Notes: generated by a model not told the origin, from the sequence alone. 40,535 nt of DNA from Vicinamibacterales bacterium (GCA_036504215.1 DASXVO010000089.1:1-40535), one strand, 5' to 3'; numbered from the stretch's first letter, positions 25,464-34,225 are shown. Program-made: numbers and translations.

Positions 25464-25547
25464 CGACGCCTGACCCCTGGCTTTCCGTTCTCACTTCTCG
25501 ATTCCCACTTCTCGATTCTGACTTCCGATTTCTGGCTCCTGCTCCCT
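25464..25547. repeat. Degenerate heptanucleotide array F
   Basis: Twelve seven-base units in register, such as CGACGCC, TGACCCC, CACTTCT (twice), CGATTCC, CGATTCT and GACTTCC. The array fills the gap between the ABC permease stop and the amidohydrolase start. Confidence 0.85.
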
Positions 25548-26319
25548 ACCCGAACGTCACCCCCTCGTCTCTTCGATAGGCGAACAGTGCCAGCGCCACG
25601 GAGAAGAGTGTGAAACCAACCAGGAACAGGACATGGCTCCATGCGGGGCCGCCGCGTCCCGCCCCGACGATCGCGAGCGCGAGTTGCGCGAAGTGATACG
25701 CCGGCAGGCACAGGGCCACCTGCTTCATGACGTTCGGCAGCATTTCGATGGGCACCCACATCCCGGAGAAGAACGCCATCGGCAGATAGATCAGGTTCAC
25801 GACGGCGGGCGCCGAATTCGGCCCCAACAGGTAGCCGAGCGCGAGGCCGAACGCACTGAACGGCAGCGCTCCCGCCACGAGCACGGCCACGAGCGGAACC
25901 CATGTGCCGAGCGGCATCCGGACGTGGCCGAACAGTACGCCAAGCGTGCTGAGCACGACGACCACAGCGAGGCTGAACGCGAGGCTCACGGCCAGCTTGC
26001 CGACAATCCAGGCGCCGGGCGGCGCCGGCATCGAGCGTTTCAACAGCAACCAGCCCTGCGCCCGCTCGATCGCGAGGCTCACGCCGAAACCGAAGAGCGA
26101 GGCCCCCATCACGCCGAACGCGCCGTAGGTGGCCAGCATGTAGGTGCCGACCGACGTGCCGCTGGCCTGCCGTCCGCCGAGCGCCAGCGCGAACAGCACG
26201 TAGAAGATCGCCGGAAAGCCGATCGTGGGGAGCGCGTACGCCGGCAGCCGCAGGACCTTCAGCAACTCGGTCCACGCCTCGAGTCCGTATATGCGAAGGT
26301 CACTCACCGCGGTCCTCAT
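25546..26319 (-). CDS. ABC-2 type transporter permease
   Basis: A 257-aa inner-membrane protein with six hydrophobic segments of the ABC-2 family (DrrB/NatB-like). It includes the typical amphipathic start, the FFSGMWVPIEMLPNVMKQV block before the fifth segment, and a Cys/Pro-containing exit loop LCLPAYHF. The ATG at 26319 overlaps the ATPase stop as ATGA; the longer open frame to 26493 runs inside the ATPase gene and is rejected. With the ATPase it should form an exporter of lipids, antibiotics or other amphipathic compounds. A DesK/NarL pair in the same block suggests regulated expression. Confidence 0.92.
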   Translation of the reverse strand: MRTAVSDLRIYGLEAWTELLKVLRLPAYALPTIGFPAIFYVLFALALGGRQASGTSVGTYMLATYGAFGVMGASLFGFGVSLAIERAQGWLLLKRSMPAPPGAWIVGKLAVSLAFSLAVVVVLSTLGVLFGHVRMPLGTWVPLVAVLVAGALPFSAFGLALGYLLGPNSAPAVVNLIYLPMAFFSGMWVPIEMLPNVMKQVALCLPAYHFAQLALAIVGAGRGGPAWSHVLFLVGFTLFSVALALFAYRRDEGVTFG

Positions 26320-27215
26320 GATTCGCTCCTTCCAGTCAACGCCACGAACGCCTCCTCGAGGCCGATACCGGTGATTTGGAGGTCGGTCAGCCCGGCGTCC
26401 CGTGCGAGCAGGTGCCGCGCGAGGCCCTCGGCGTCCGACGTCAGGATGACGAGTGCGCTGCCGTCCGCCCGCACCGAGTGAACCGATGGCCATTGACGGA
26501 TCTCGGCCTCACCGACGTTCGTGATGCAGCGCACCAGGCGGCCCGCCACCTGCTGCTTGATATCCGAGGGCGACCCGTCGGCCACGATCCGCCCGCGTTG
26601 AAGGACGACGACACGGTCGGCGAGCGCGTCGGCCTCCTCGAGGTAGTGCGTCGTGAGCAGGATGGAGCGGCCGGCGGCGATGATCTGCCTGATCGCGTCC
26701 CAGAACAGGTGCCTCGCTTCGACATCGAGGCCGACGGTGGGTTCGTCGAGGAAGAGCAGTTGCGGATCGCCGCACAACGACGCCGCGAACAGCACCCGCT
26801 GCTTCTGACCGCCGGACAAATCGCCGAAGCGACGATCGGCGACGTCCGCGATGCCGGCCACGGCGAGGAGGTCGGCCATCGGTCGCGGGTCCCCGTAGTA
26901 GCTGCTGAACAGCCGCAGGTGCTCACGGGGTGTCAGCGTTTCGGGAACCCGCCCGATCTGCAGCATGGCGCCGACGCGGCTGCGGGCGGCGCGGTCGGAT
27001 GGATCGAGGCCGAAGAGCCGGACGGCCCCGGCCGTTGGCCGACTCGTGCCGAGCATCAGTCGGACCGCCGTGGTCTTGCCCGCGCCGTTCGGGCCGAGCA
27101 GGGCGGTGAGTTGTCCCGGCGCGAGCGCCAGGTCAACCCCGTCGAGGGCCGTAACGGCCGCGAACTTCTTGGAGACTTGGAGGAGTTCTGCCACCGGCGC
27201 ACGTTCGCTTCTCAT
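26316..27215 (-). CDS. ABC transporter ATP-binding protein
   Basis: A 299-aa ABC-2-type ATPase of the CcmA/DrrA group. Walker A is GPNGAGKTT (41-49), the Q-loop lies in MLQIGRVPETLT, the signature is LSGGQKQR (133-140), Walker B is LLFLDEPT (153-160), the D-loop VGLD follows and the switch His is in LLTTHYLEEAD. The C-terminal ~80 residues form the usual domain for contact with the permease. It is the first gene of a minus-strand block ATPase - permease - amidohydrolase - kinase - regulator, with a four-base overlap to the permease. The ATG at 27215 is the family start. Confidence 0.95.
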   Translation of the reverse strand: MRSERAPVAELLQVSKKFAAVTALDGVDLALAPGQLTALLGPNGAGKTTAVRLMLGTSRPTAGAVRLFGLDPSDRAARSRVGAMLQIGRVPETLTPREHLRLFSSYYGDPRPMADLLAVAGIADVADRRFGDLSGGQKQRVLFAASLCGDPQLLFLDEPTVGLDVEARHLFWDAIRQIIAAGRSILLTTHYLEEADALADRVVVLQRGRIVADGSPSDIKQQVAGRLVRCITNVGEAEIRQWPSVHSVRADGSALVILTSDAEGLARHLLARDAGLTDLQITGIGLEEAFVALTGRSES

Positions 27216-27283
27216 GAAACGATCGTGCGCCGGCGCAGCACGCTGGACCAGTGGAGGGTGTCAGGACGGCGACCTGACAAACG

Positions 27284-29053
27284 TCACTTCTTGGGATCCT
27301 TCTTCCCGTCCTTCGCCACGGGTGGCTCCTTCTTTGCCGCGGGCATCTGCGTCCCGAAAGCGCCCTGCTTCTGCAGCCAGTCGGCCGGAACCGTCCGTTT
27401 CTCCGGCGCGACGCGCGAGCCGCCGTCCTGGTAGTCGGTCACCAACTGGTCGGCCAGCGCCCACCACTTCATGTAGTTCTCCTGGGCGACGCGGTTCGAG
27501 TAGTCGCTGATGAACGCCCGCGCGCGGTCGGGATCGTTCTTGTACATCTCGAGGGCGGCCTTCTCGATGACGGGCTGCTCGGCGAACAGCTTGTCCTCGA
27601 CCTCCGTCTGTTTCGCGCGGATGTCCTGGATCATCGCGCGGTAGTTGAGATTGGACCAGTTGCCGATGAAGTTCGAAGCCCAGAACGCCGAGCCTCGATC
27701 GAACCGGTCGCGCCGGCCGATCTCGAACGCGGTGGGCACTCTGAAATTGCCCGCGTAGAACGGCGTGAAGACCGACGTCTTCGCGTCGTCTGGCGCGAAC
27801 CAGGCGAGGCTGCCGATCCACGGCGGCATGTTTCCGCGAGCCTGCAACACCGTCACGTAAGACGCCTGGTGCACGGCGATGATGCGCTCGGTGGGCGAGT
27901 AGCCCTCCGCCGGCTTGTAGTCTCGCGACAGCGACCAGCGGTTCGGCGTGCCGAAGGGGCCGGCCAGCGGACCTTTCGTCTGGTCGAACGGCGTGCCCTC
28001 GTACACGTCGCGGTGGATCGCCATCACCTGGCGCACGTTGACCTTCCTGTCCGGCTTCACCGAGAACGGCTGCTCGGGCGCCCAGGGGTCGAGGTTCAGC
28101 GACGGCGCCAGGATGGCGAGCACGCGCCACTCGCGGCGGTTCGGCGTCGGCTGGCCCGACATGCCGTAGGCGCGGTTGAACACGAACGGATCGCCCTTCT
28201 TCCACCAGCCGTTCGCCTCGGCGACCGCCCGCACGTTCTTCGACGCCATCGTCTGGTCCGGGTTGTCGTCGAGCGTCGTGATCCGCGACCGGTTGGCCGA
28301 CACACCGACCTCGCCCGCAGGGATGCGCCTGGCGGCCCACACCGCACCCACCTCCGTCGCACCCGCGCCGAAGATCTCGAACTGCCAGACCTCCTTCGCG
28401 TCGCCGACCGTGAGGCATTCGCCGCTGTCGCCGTAGCCGAACTTCTCGGCGAACTCGCCCATGATCGCGACCACTTCACGCGCCGTCGACCCGCGCTCGA
28501 GCGCCAGCCGTTCGAGTTCCATGATGTCGAACCACCCCTCGTCGTTGTAGAGTTCGCGCCGGCCGCCGATCGTCGTCTCGCCGATGATGACGCCTTTCTC
28601 GTTCATGAACGGATACGAGGCGTCGTAGCGCGTGAAGGTCTGCGTCACCTGCGGGATCTGGCCGACCTTCCGCTCCTGCCGCTCGGCGGGTTTCTCCTCG
28701 CCGAGACCGCCCCCCTTCATGACGTCGCGCTTGGCGTCGGCCGGATACGTCTTGCCGGGCACGACCTTGATGCGGATCTCGTAGCCGCCGTCGCACGAAT
28801 GGCTCGTCAGGGTACCGTCGGACGACACCTCGGGACTGACGGGCACCGACGTGCACGCCTCGCACGCGTTCTCCCACACCTCGGGCGGAACGCCCTCGGG
28901 CCGCGGATAGCCGCAGATCTTCTTGCCCTGCCACTGGTCCGACTGGAGCGCCTTCCCGGCCGTCTGCTGCGAACCAGTCGGCTGGCCGGCCGTACCGACC
29001 GTACCCGCCACGGCCACGATGAGTGCTGCGAGGATGAACTTCCGTAACCGCAT
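27284..29053 (-). CDS. Secreted C69-family dipeptidase
   Basis: A 589-aa exported peptidase. A signal peptide (about 1-23) is followed by the family block CEACTSVPVSPEVSSDGT, with C67 as the probable N-terminal-nucleophile cysteine of peptidase family C69 (PepD-like). Further family stretches are GVIIGETTIGGRREL, EFAEKFGYGDSGECLTVGD and FGTPNRWSLSRDY. These enzymes cleave dipeptides; exported forms scavenge peptides in the periplasm. The unusually early Cys-rich segment (C47, C64, C67, C87) could also form disulfides. The ATG at 29053 has GGAG six bases upstream; the frame stays open far upstream, to 30457, only because it is antisense to the aminotransferase gene. The C-terminus is Lys-rich. 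Confidence 0.9.
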   Translation of the reverse strand: MRLRKFILAALIVAVAGTVGTAGQPTGSQQTAGKALQSDQWQGKKICGYPRPEGVPPEVWENACEACTSVPVSPEVSSDGTLTSHSCDGGYEIRIKVVPGKTYPADAKRDVMKGGGLGEEKPAERQERKVGQIPQVTQTFTRYDASYPFMNEKGVIIGETTIGGRRELYNDEGWFDIMELERLALERGSTAREVVAIMGEFAEKFGYGDSGECLTVGDAKEVWQFEIFGAGATEVGAVWAARRIPAGEVGVSANRSRITTLDDNPDQTMASKNVRAVAEANGWWKKGDPFVFNRAYGMSGQPTPNRREWRVLAILAPSLNLDPWAPEQPFSVKPDRKVNVRQVMAIHRDVYEGTPFDQTKGPLAGPFGTPNRWSLSRDYKPAEGYSPTERIIAVHQASYVTVLQARGNMPPWIGSLAWFAPDDAKTSVFTPFYAGNFRVPTAFEIGRRDRFDRGSAFWASNFIGNWSNLNYRAMIQDIRAKQTEVEDKLFAEQPVIEKAALEMYKNDPDRARAFISDYSNRVAQENYMKWWALADQLVTDYQDGGSRVAPEKRTVPADWLQKQGAFGTQMPAAKKEPPVAKDGKKDPKK

Positions 29054-29074
29054 CGCGTGCTCCTTGATAGGCTT

Positions 29075-29109
29075 CAGGCTCTGAACTCTGGGCTCTGGAA
29101 TCTGGGCTG
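29075..29109. repeat. Degenerate heptanucleotide array G
   Basis: Five seven-base units (CAGGCTC, TGAACTC, TGGGCTC and variants) in the divergent gap between the dipeptidase and the aminotransferase-like gene, just upstream of the dipeptidase ribosome-binding site. Confidence 0.7.
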
Positions 29110-29245
29110 GAGGCGGACGGCTTGCGGCCGGGGGGCACCCGGATTGTCGGGAGGTTATCACGAAGCTCGCCTCGACGGCGACGAGGCAGTTGGGCGCTGT
29201 CGCGGGCGGGCAGGTCGCGCTATGATTCGACGTGAGGAGACCACC

Positions 29246-30529
29246 ATGTTCAGCTCTCGTCGCTCCTTCCTGCGGACCGCGGCGGCCGGCGCGGCTGCGC
29301 CGCTTCTCGGACCACGTGCGCTCGACGCCCTCGAACGCCGGCTCGAGGCGTTCGGCGCGCTCGACGCGCAGTCCGCCGCGACCGACGAGGAGTTCTGGAG
29401 CCGAATCCGTGCGCTCTTCCCCGTCCCGAAGGGCTACGTCAACCTCGAGAACGGGTATTCGAGCCCGCAGCCCGCGCCGACGTTCGAAGCCTTCCAGCGC
29501 CACGAAGCGATGATCAACGGCGGCGTGTCCTACTACATGCGCCGGAAGAAGGCGGACGATCTCGTCGCCGTGAAGGCCCAACTGGCGGCGCTGGCCGGCT
29601 GCCCCGTGGACGAGATCGTCATCACGCGGAACACCACCGAGTCGCTCGGCACGGTGATCCACGGCCTCGACCTCGCGCCGGCGGACGAGGCGGTGATGTG
29701 CAGCCAGGACTACGGGTCGATGCTGGAGCAGTTCCGGCAGCAGTCGCGTCGGCGGGGCCTCAAGTGCGTGGAGGCCGACCTCCCGCTCCATCCCCGGAGC
29801 GACGACGACATCGTCGCCGCGTACGAAAAGGCGATCACGCCGCGCACGCGGGTCGTGCTGCTCTCGCACATGGTCAACATCACCGGGCAGATCCTGCCGG
29901 TCCGGAAGATCGCCGACATGGCGCACGCGCACGGCGTCAGCGTCATCGTCGACGCGGCGCACTCGTTCGCGCAGATCGTCTTCACGGTGCCCGACCTCGA
30001 CGGCGACTACCTCGGCGCCAGCCTGCACAAGTGGCTCTGCACGCCGCTCGGCGCGGGCATCCTGCACATCAAGAAGGACAAGATTCGGAGCGTCTGGCCG
30101 CTGTTCGGCGAGACCAGCGTGCCCGACGACGACATCCGCAAGCTGGAACGGATCGGCACGCACCCGTCGTGGACCGTCCTTGCCATCGCGGACGCCATCA
30201 GGTTCCACCAGATGATCGGCCCCGAGCGGAAGGAAGCGCGGCTGCGATTCCTGCAGCAGTACTGGACGGACCGGGTGCGCGGCATTCCGAAGGTGTATCT
30301 CAACACGCCGACGGGGAATCGGGCGTGCGCGATCGCCAACGTCGGCATCACCGGCATGACGCCGAGCCAACTGGCAGACGCGCTGTTCGACCGGTTCAAG
30401 GTCTACACGGTGGCCATCGACACCGGGCCCGTCAAAGGGGCACGCGTCACGCCGCACCTGTACACGACCACGGCGGACCTGGACGCCCTGGTCAAGGCCA
30501 TCACGGAGTTGGCTCGAACGGGCGCGTAG
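29246..30529 (+). CDS. Tat-exported class V aminotransferase-like protein
   Basis: A 427-aa PLP-dependent fold-type I enzyme of the cysteine desulfurase/isopenicillin-N epimerase-like group. A twin-arginine signal SRRSFLR precedes an Ala-rich hydrophobic stretch (residues 4-24), so it should be exported folded with its cofactor. PLP-binding elements are TRNTTESLGTV (128-138), D236-A-A-H239 (VDAAHSF) and the Schiff-base Lys262 in GASLHKWLCTP. No desulfurase-type catalytic cysteine loop is obvious; the reaction could be an epimerisation, lyase or transfer reaction on an amino acid. The ATG at 29246 has GAGGAG six bases upstream; a TATGAT box at 29221 may be its -10. It is divergent from the dipeptidase. 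Confidence 0.9.
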   Translation: MFSSRRSFLRTAAAGAAAPLLGPRALDALERRLEAFGALDAQSAATDEEFWSRIRALFPVPKGYVNLENGYSSPQPAPTFEAFQRHEAMINGGVSYYMRRKKADDLVAVKAQLAALAGCPVDEIVITRNTTESLGTVIHGLDLAPADEAVMCSQDYGSMLEQFRQQSRRRGLKCVEADLPLHPRSDDDIVAAYEKAITPRTRVVLLSHMVNITGQILPVRKIADMAHAHGVSVIVDAAHSFAQIVFTVPDLDGDYLGASLHKWLCTPLGAGILHIKKDKIRSVWPLFGETSVPDDDIRKLERIGTHPSWTVLAIADAIRFHQMIGPERKEARLRFLQQYWTDRVRGIPKVYLNTPTGNRACAIANVGITGMTPSQLADALFDRFKVYTVAIDTGPVKGARVTPHLYTTTADLDALVKAITELARTGA

Positions 30530-30711
30530 CGACGGACAACCACAGGGTGATCGTGAAGGTCATGGCGACGATGTGAACGCGCCGGCTCTCGCTGAGTCCG
30601 GTGATGCACAAACACGGCAATGTATTTGTGCCCTCAGGACTGAGTGCTGAGCGAGCATGACCGGCCATGTGCACCGACGACCGATCGTGGCCATAGCTGC
30701 GGGTCGAAGTA
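30530..30711. other. Intergenic gap with a short heptad stretch
   Basis: Convergent gap between the aminotransferase-like gene and the peroxidase. It holds about three seven-base units (AGGACTG, AGTGCTG, AGCGAGC at 30636-30656) similar to array D. No gene or clear terminator is seen. Confidence 0.4.
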
Positions 30712-31779
30712 CTACGTCAGGTCGGGCTTCGGTGTCTTCGCGGTGCTCTTCGGCAGCGCGGGCGGCTTGATGTACTCGGGATCGATCTTGCCCGTCAGCA
30801 CACGCAGGAACACGATGATCCGCTTGGTCTCCTCGGGCGGCAGCGTCTTCCCGAGCTGATACTCCGCCATGTCGCGAACCGCCTGCTCGAGGTCGGCCAC
30901 CTTGCCGTCGTGGAAGTACGGGCCGGTCTTCTCGATGTTCCGCAGTGACGGCACCTTGAACATGTTCCGGTCGCCCTCGGTCTTGGTGACCTTGTAGCGC
31001 CCGGGGTCGGTCACCCCCGGATATGGCTTCGCCGCGCCGAGGCGTTGGTACGACGTTCCGCCGAGCAGCGCCCCGTTGTGGCACGCCTGGCATCCCGTGT
31101 CGAGGAAGGTTCGAAGCCCGACCTGCTCCTCCGGCGTGAGCGCCGTCTGGTCCCCTTTCAGCAATGCATCCCAACGAGACGGTGTCATCAGCTTCCGCTC
31201 GAACGCGCCGATGGCCCTGGCCATGTTGTCGTAGGTCACCGGCTTCCTGTCGTTGGGGAAGGCCTTCTTGAACAGGTCCGCGTATTCCGGCATCGATTCG
31301 AGCACCGCGATCACGACGGGCTCGGCGGGCATGGCCATCTCGACCGGGTTGAGGATCGGTCCCTTCGCCTGGGCCTCCACGTCCGCCGCGCGGCCGTCCC
31401 AGAACTGCGTGAAGTGCGCCGCCGCGTTGAACACGGTGGGCGCGTTTCGGTCGCCCTTCTGCCCCTTGTGACCGTCGGAGGTCGGCTGGCCGTCCACGCC
31501 GTACTTGGCCAGGTCGTGGCACGAGTTGCAGGAGATCGTCTGGCCCTTCGACAGGCGGGGCTCGTAGAAGAGCATGCGGCCGAGCGTGACCGCGTCTTCG
31601 GCCATCGCGCCCTGCGCGGGCGGTACCGAGTCGGGCAGCGGCGCGAACACTGCGAGGCGGGTCTTGTCGACCTCGGGCGCTGGCGGCAACGCTTTGTCGG
31701 TGGAGGCCTGCCAGTTGCAGGCGGCGCAGACGACGAGGACGAGGACGAGCGGCCAGCCGTGTCTGTGGGCGTTCAGCAT
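30712..31779 (-). CDS. Di-haem cytochrome c peroxidase family lipoprotein
   Basis: A 355-aa member of the CCP/MauG family. The N-terminus has a hydrophobic stretch and a lipobox-like end (VVCAAC, Cys21), so it is probably lipid-anchored on the periplasmic side. Two haem c sites are present: C84-NS-C87-H88 (first domain) and C230-QA-C233-H234 (second). The surrounding blocks LGRMLFYEPRLSKG, NAPTVFNAA, FWDGRAADVEAQAKGPI and VPSLRNIEKTGPYFHDG match bacterial CCPs. It would reduce hydrogen peroxide with electrons from small cytochromes or quinol-linked donors. A MauG-type modifying role cannot be excluded, but no partner gene is nearby. The frame starts at the ATG at 31779. Confidence 0.94.
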   Translation of the reverse strand: MLNAHRHGWPLVLVLVVCAACNWQASTDKALPPAPEVDKTRLAVFAPLPDSVPPAQGAMAEDAVTLGRMLFYEPRLSKGQTISCNSCHDLAKYGVDGQPTSDGHKGQKGDRNAPTVFNAAAHFTQFWDGRAADVEAQAKGPILNPVEMAMPAEPVVIAVLESMPEYADLFKKAFPNDRKPVTYDNMARAIGAFERKLMTPSRWDALLKGDQTALTPEEQVGLRTFLDTGCQACHNGALLGGTSYQRLGAAKPYPGVTDPGRYKVTKTEGDRNMFKVPSLRNIEKTGPYFHDGKVADLEQAVRDMAEYQLGKTLPPEETKRIIVFLRVLTGKIDPEYIKPPALPKSTAKTPKPDLT

Positions 31780-31927
31780 GGTGTCCTCCCTTGCGTACGC
31801 GGCGAGATTACCAAATCTGGACCGCGAAGGACACCATGGGTACCACGGGCACCAAGACGGTTGAGAATCGATGCGGGCGATCGGCCTCCATTCGGAATGG
31901 CCGTCTGCGATCTACCCTTCGACTCAG

Positions 31928-32022
31928 TTGTGTTGACCAACGTTTCGCGCAGGGGACGCCCGTTTCAGAGAGTGCGCGGCGCTTGATGCATGGTCAACAC
32001 AAGTGAGCTCAGGGTTTAGAAT
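31928..32022 (+). promoter_or_regulatory. Promoter with 12-base inverted repeat upstream of the phosphodiesterase
   Basis: TTGTGTTGACCA (31928-31939) and its exact complement TGGTCAACACAA (31991-32002) face each other across 51 bases. The second arm overlaps a -35-like TCAACA (31994-31999), which is 17 bases from TAGAAT (32017-32022). This is consistent with a repressor looping between two half-sites. It could instead be the ends of a very small inserted element. Confidence 0.45.
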
Positions 32023-32061
32023 GCAGTACGTGTCGTCGCCTGGATCCACTGGAGGAACTGC

Positions 32062-33177
32062 ATGCGGGCCGTGACCAGAATGGCGGTCGCCATCATCGTC
32101 GCCATCATCAGCATCGCCAGTGTCGCGTCTGCCGCGCCGCCGGCCAGGCCGGCCGTTCTTCGCGCCGCGACGCACGTGATCGTGGTGACGCTCGACGGCC
32201 TGCGCTGGCAGGAGGTCTTCCGCGGCGCCGAGCGCGAGCTGTTCGGCAAGGATGCGGAGAAGCCCGAGCCGCCGCCGGCGGTCAAGCGGTTCTGGCGCGA
32301 CACGCCCGAGGCGCGGCGCGCGGCGCTCATGCCGTTCCTCTGGAGCGTCGTGGCCGAGCGGGGCCAGGTGTTCGGCGATCCCTCGCGCAACAGCCTGTCG
32401 CACGTGACCAACGGCCTGTGGTTCTCGTACCCGGGCTATGCGGAGATGCTGTCGGGCATAGCCGACGCACGGATCGACAGCAACAAGCAGATACAAAATC
32501 CCAACGTGACCGTGCTCGAGTGGCTGAACGACCGCCCCGGCTTCCGCGGACGCGTCGCCGCATTTGGCGCGTGGGACCTGCTCCCGTTCATCCTCAACGT
32601 CGAGCGGAGCAGGTTGGTGGTTGGCGACGGCTATCCGCCCGTGCCGAAGCCGGTCACGGACCGCGAGCGGGCGATCAACGACCTCGCCGACGACCTGCCG
32701 CCGCTCTGGGACGGCGCGCCGTTCGACGCGCCGATCATGCAGGCCGCGCTCGAGTGCCTGCGGACGCGCAAGCCGCGGGTGCTCTACGTGATGCTCGGCG
32801 AGACGGACGAGTGGGCGCACGAGCCGCGATACGACCTGTATCTCGACGCGGCCTGGCGCGGCGACCGCTTCATCCGGCGCATCTGGGAAGCGGCGCAGGC
32901 GATGCCGGAGTATCGGGGCCGAACGGCGCTCGTCGTGGCAACCGACCACGGACGCGGCGCGACGCCGGCCGACTGGACCGACCACGGCCGCAAGGTGCCC
33001 GCCGCCGAGCGGACGTGGATGGCCGTGATGGGGCCGGGAACGCCGGCGCTGGGCGTTCGCGCTGGCGACACCGTGGCGACCGCCCAGATTGCGGCGACGA
33101 TCGCGGCTCTCGTGGGCGAGGATTTCCGGAAGGCCGTGCCGGCCGTCGCTCCTGCACTGCCTGGCGTGACCCGCTGA
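32062..33177 (+). CDS. Secreted alkaline-phosphatase-superfamily phosphodiesterase-like protein
   Basis: A 371-aa exported protein (signal peptide about 1-24). It opens with VIVVTLDGLRWQEVFRG, where D45 is the first metal ligand. The block NGLWFSYPGYAEMLSG probably holds the nucleophilic Ser. The remaining metal ligands are in LGETDEWAHE and in VATDHGRG with WTDHGRKVP. The motif set matches the nucleotide pyrophosphatase/phosphodiesterase or sulfatase-like branch. Whether it acts on phosphodiesters, phosphomonoesters or sulfate esters is not decided by sequence alone. GGAGGA lies just upstream of the ATG. It is transcribed from the promoter at 31994-32022 and is convergent with the cupin gene. 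Confidence 0.9.
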   Translation: MRAVTRMAVAIIVAIISIASVASAAPPARPAVLRAATHVIVVTLDGLRWQEVFRGAERELFGKDAEKPEPPPAVKRFWRDTPEARRAALMPFLWSVVAERGQVFGDPSRNSLSHVTNGLWFSYPGYAEMLSGIADARIDSNKQIQNPNVTVLEWLNDRPGFRGRVAAFGAWDLLPFILNVERSRLVVGDGYPPVPKPVTDRERAINDLADDLPPLWDGAPFDAPIMQAALECLRTRKPRVLYVMLGETDEWAHEPRYDLYLDAAWRGDRFIRRIWEAAQAMPEYRGRTALVVATDHGRGATPADWTDHGRKVPAAERTWMAVMGPGTPALGVRAGDTVATAQIAATIAALVGEDFRKAVPAVAPALPGVTR

Positions 33178-33227
33178 GTCTTCCCGCAGTGGCGGCGGGC
33201 CTCAAGCGCGAGCAGGCACGAGGCGGC

Positions 33228-33258
33228 GGGGACGCCCGGCGTCGATGGCGGGCGCCCC
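33228..33258. terminator. GC-rich hairpin between convergent genes
   Basis: GGGG-CGCCC (one A bulged) at 33228-33237 pairs with GGGCGCCCC at 33250-33258 around a 12-base loop. There is no T-tract on either side. It is placed where both the phosphodiesterase and cupin transcripts end. Confidence 0.4.
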
Positions 33259-33265
33259 CGGATTG

Positions 33266-33943
33266 CTACCGCAATTCAACCAGGATCAGCTCGAACGGCT
33301 TTCCGCCCGTGTTCTGAGGCAGGTGTTTCTGGTTGTCATTCCACAGCACCTGTCCTGGCTTGACGTCCGCGGTAGTCGTCGTGCCGTCCCCGAGCGTGAA
33401 CGTCGTCTGACCGTCGGTGAGGAAGACGGCGACGCTGGCGGGGTGCGTGTGCATGACGGACTTCTCGTTCGGTGCGTAATGGATCCGCAGGACGCGGACC
33501 CTGTCATTCTGCAGCACCACCTTGTAGTGCTTCGGATCCACGGCGACCGAATCTTCGGACGCCGGGAGCGCGGTCATGGCGGCGCCGGGCTTCGTCTTGA
33601 GTTCCACCTGGATGACCTCGCCGGCCTTGGCACTCAGGTTCTGGCTGGAATGTCTCTCAGGATCGCTCCACGTCGCCTGGCCTGCCTTCGCGTCACCCTC
33701 TCGTGCCTTTCCGTCGGCAGAGGTGAACCGCGTCTTGTTCGCGGACAGCGAAATGCTCACGAGCGCCGGGTGCTCGTGCATCGGCACCTTGTCGCCAGGG
33801 GCTTCGGCCCAGCGCAGGACGCGCACGTAGTCGTTCTCCAAGACGACCTTGCACTGGTTCGGCGCGACCGCCACGGGATCCTGAGCTGAGGCGGTAACGG
33901 CCGCAAGGCCCAACAGCGCACACACGATCAGCATTCTCTGCAC
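33266..33943 (-). CDS. Secreted double-cupin protein
   Basis: A 225-aa protein with a signal peptide (about 1-20) and two tandem cupin-like repeats of about 90 residues (27-118 and 136-225). The repeats are recognisably duplicates: KVVLENDYVRVLR against KVVLQNDRVRVLR, and MHEHPALVSISL against MHTHPASVAVFL. Each has a His-x-His pair (H56/H58, H165/H167) that could bind a metal. This resembles the small secreted cupins common in Acidobacteriota and Bacteroidota; the substrate is unknown. I chose the GTG at 33943 because GGAAGGAG lies six bases upstream; the longer frame to 34117 has no such site. Confidence 0.85.
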   Translation of the reverse strand: MQRMLIVCALLGLAAVTASAQDPVAVAPNQCKVVLENDYVRVLRWAEAPGDKVPMHEHPALVSISLSANKTRFTSADGKAREGDAKAGQATWSDPERHSSQNLSAKAGEVIQVELKTKPGAAMTALPASEDSVAVDPKHYKVVLQNDRVRVLRIHYAPNEKSVMHTHPASVAVFLTDGQTTFTLGDGTTTTADVKPGQVLWNDNQKHLPQNTGGKPFELILVELR

Positions 33944-34225
33944 AACTGTCTCCTTCCGGGACCCGAAGACGACGGGTTCCCTATCCAAACCTCCGTGGAA
34001 ACGGACGAAAGGCACCCGGCCGCACTGCACCCTGAGAACCTGGCCACACCGCGGTTCAGGGTCAGTACGGCTGCTCGACGGGTTGGCTGTTTTGTTTGCC
34101 CAAGAAGAAGCGTACACGAAAGGAGCGCAGTGGCCGAGAACATTTGCGGATGAGCAATGGGATTGTCAGCCAGGCGGGTGCGCCTGTGGTGCCTGGCGTC
34201 GTGCGCTGAGCGCCGGGGCACCTAC

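Noticed and set aside
29054-30457. Upstream extension of the dipeptidase frame to a 1057-aa protein
   Set aside because: It is antisense to the aminotransferase-like gene, while the ATG at 29053 has a ribosome-binding site and starts a signal peptide.
6076-30656. CRISPR interpretation of the tandem arrays
   Set aside because: Units are 7 bases with no spacers and no cas genes are present.
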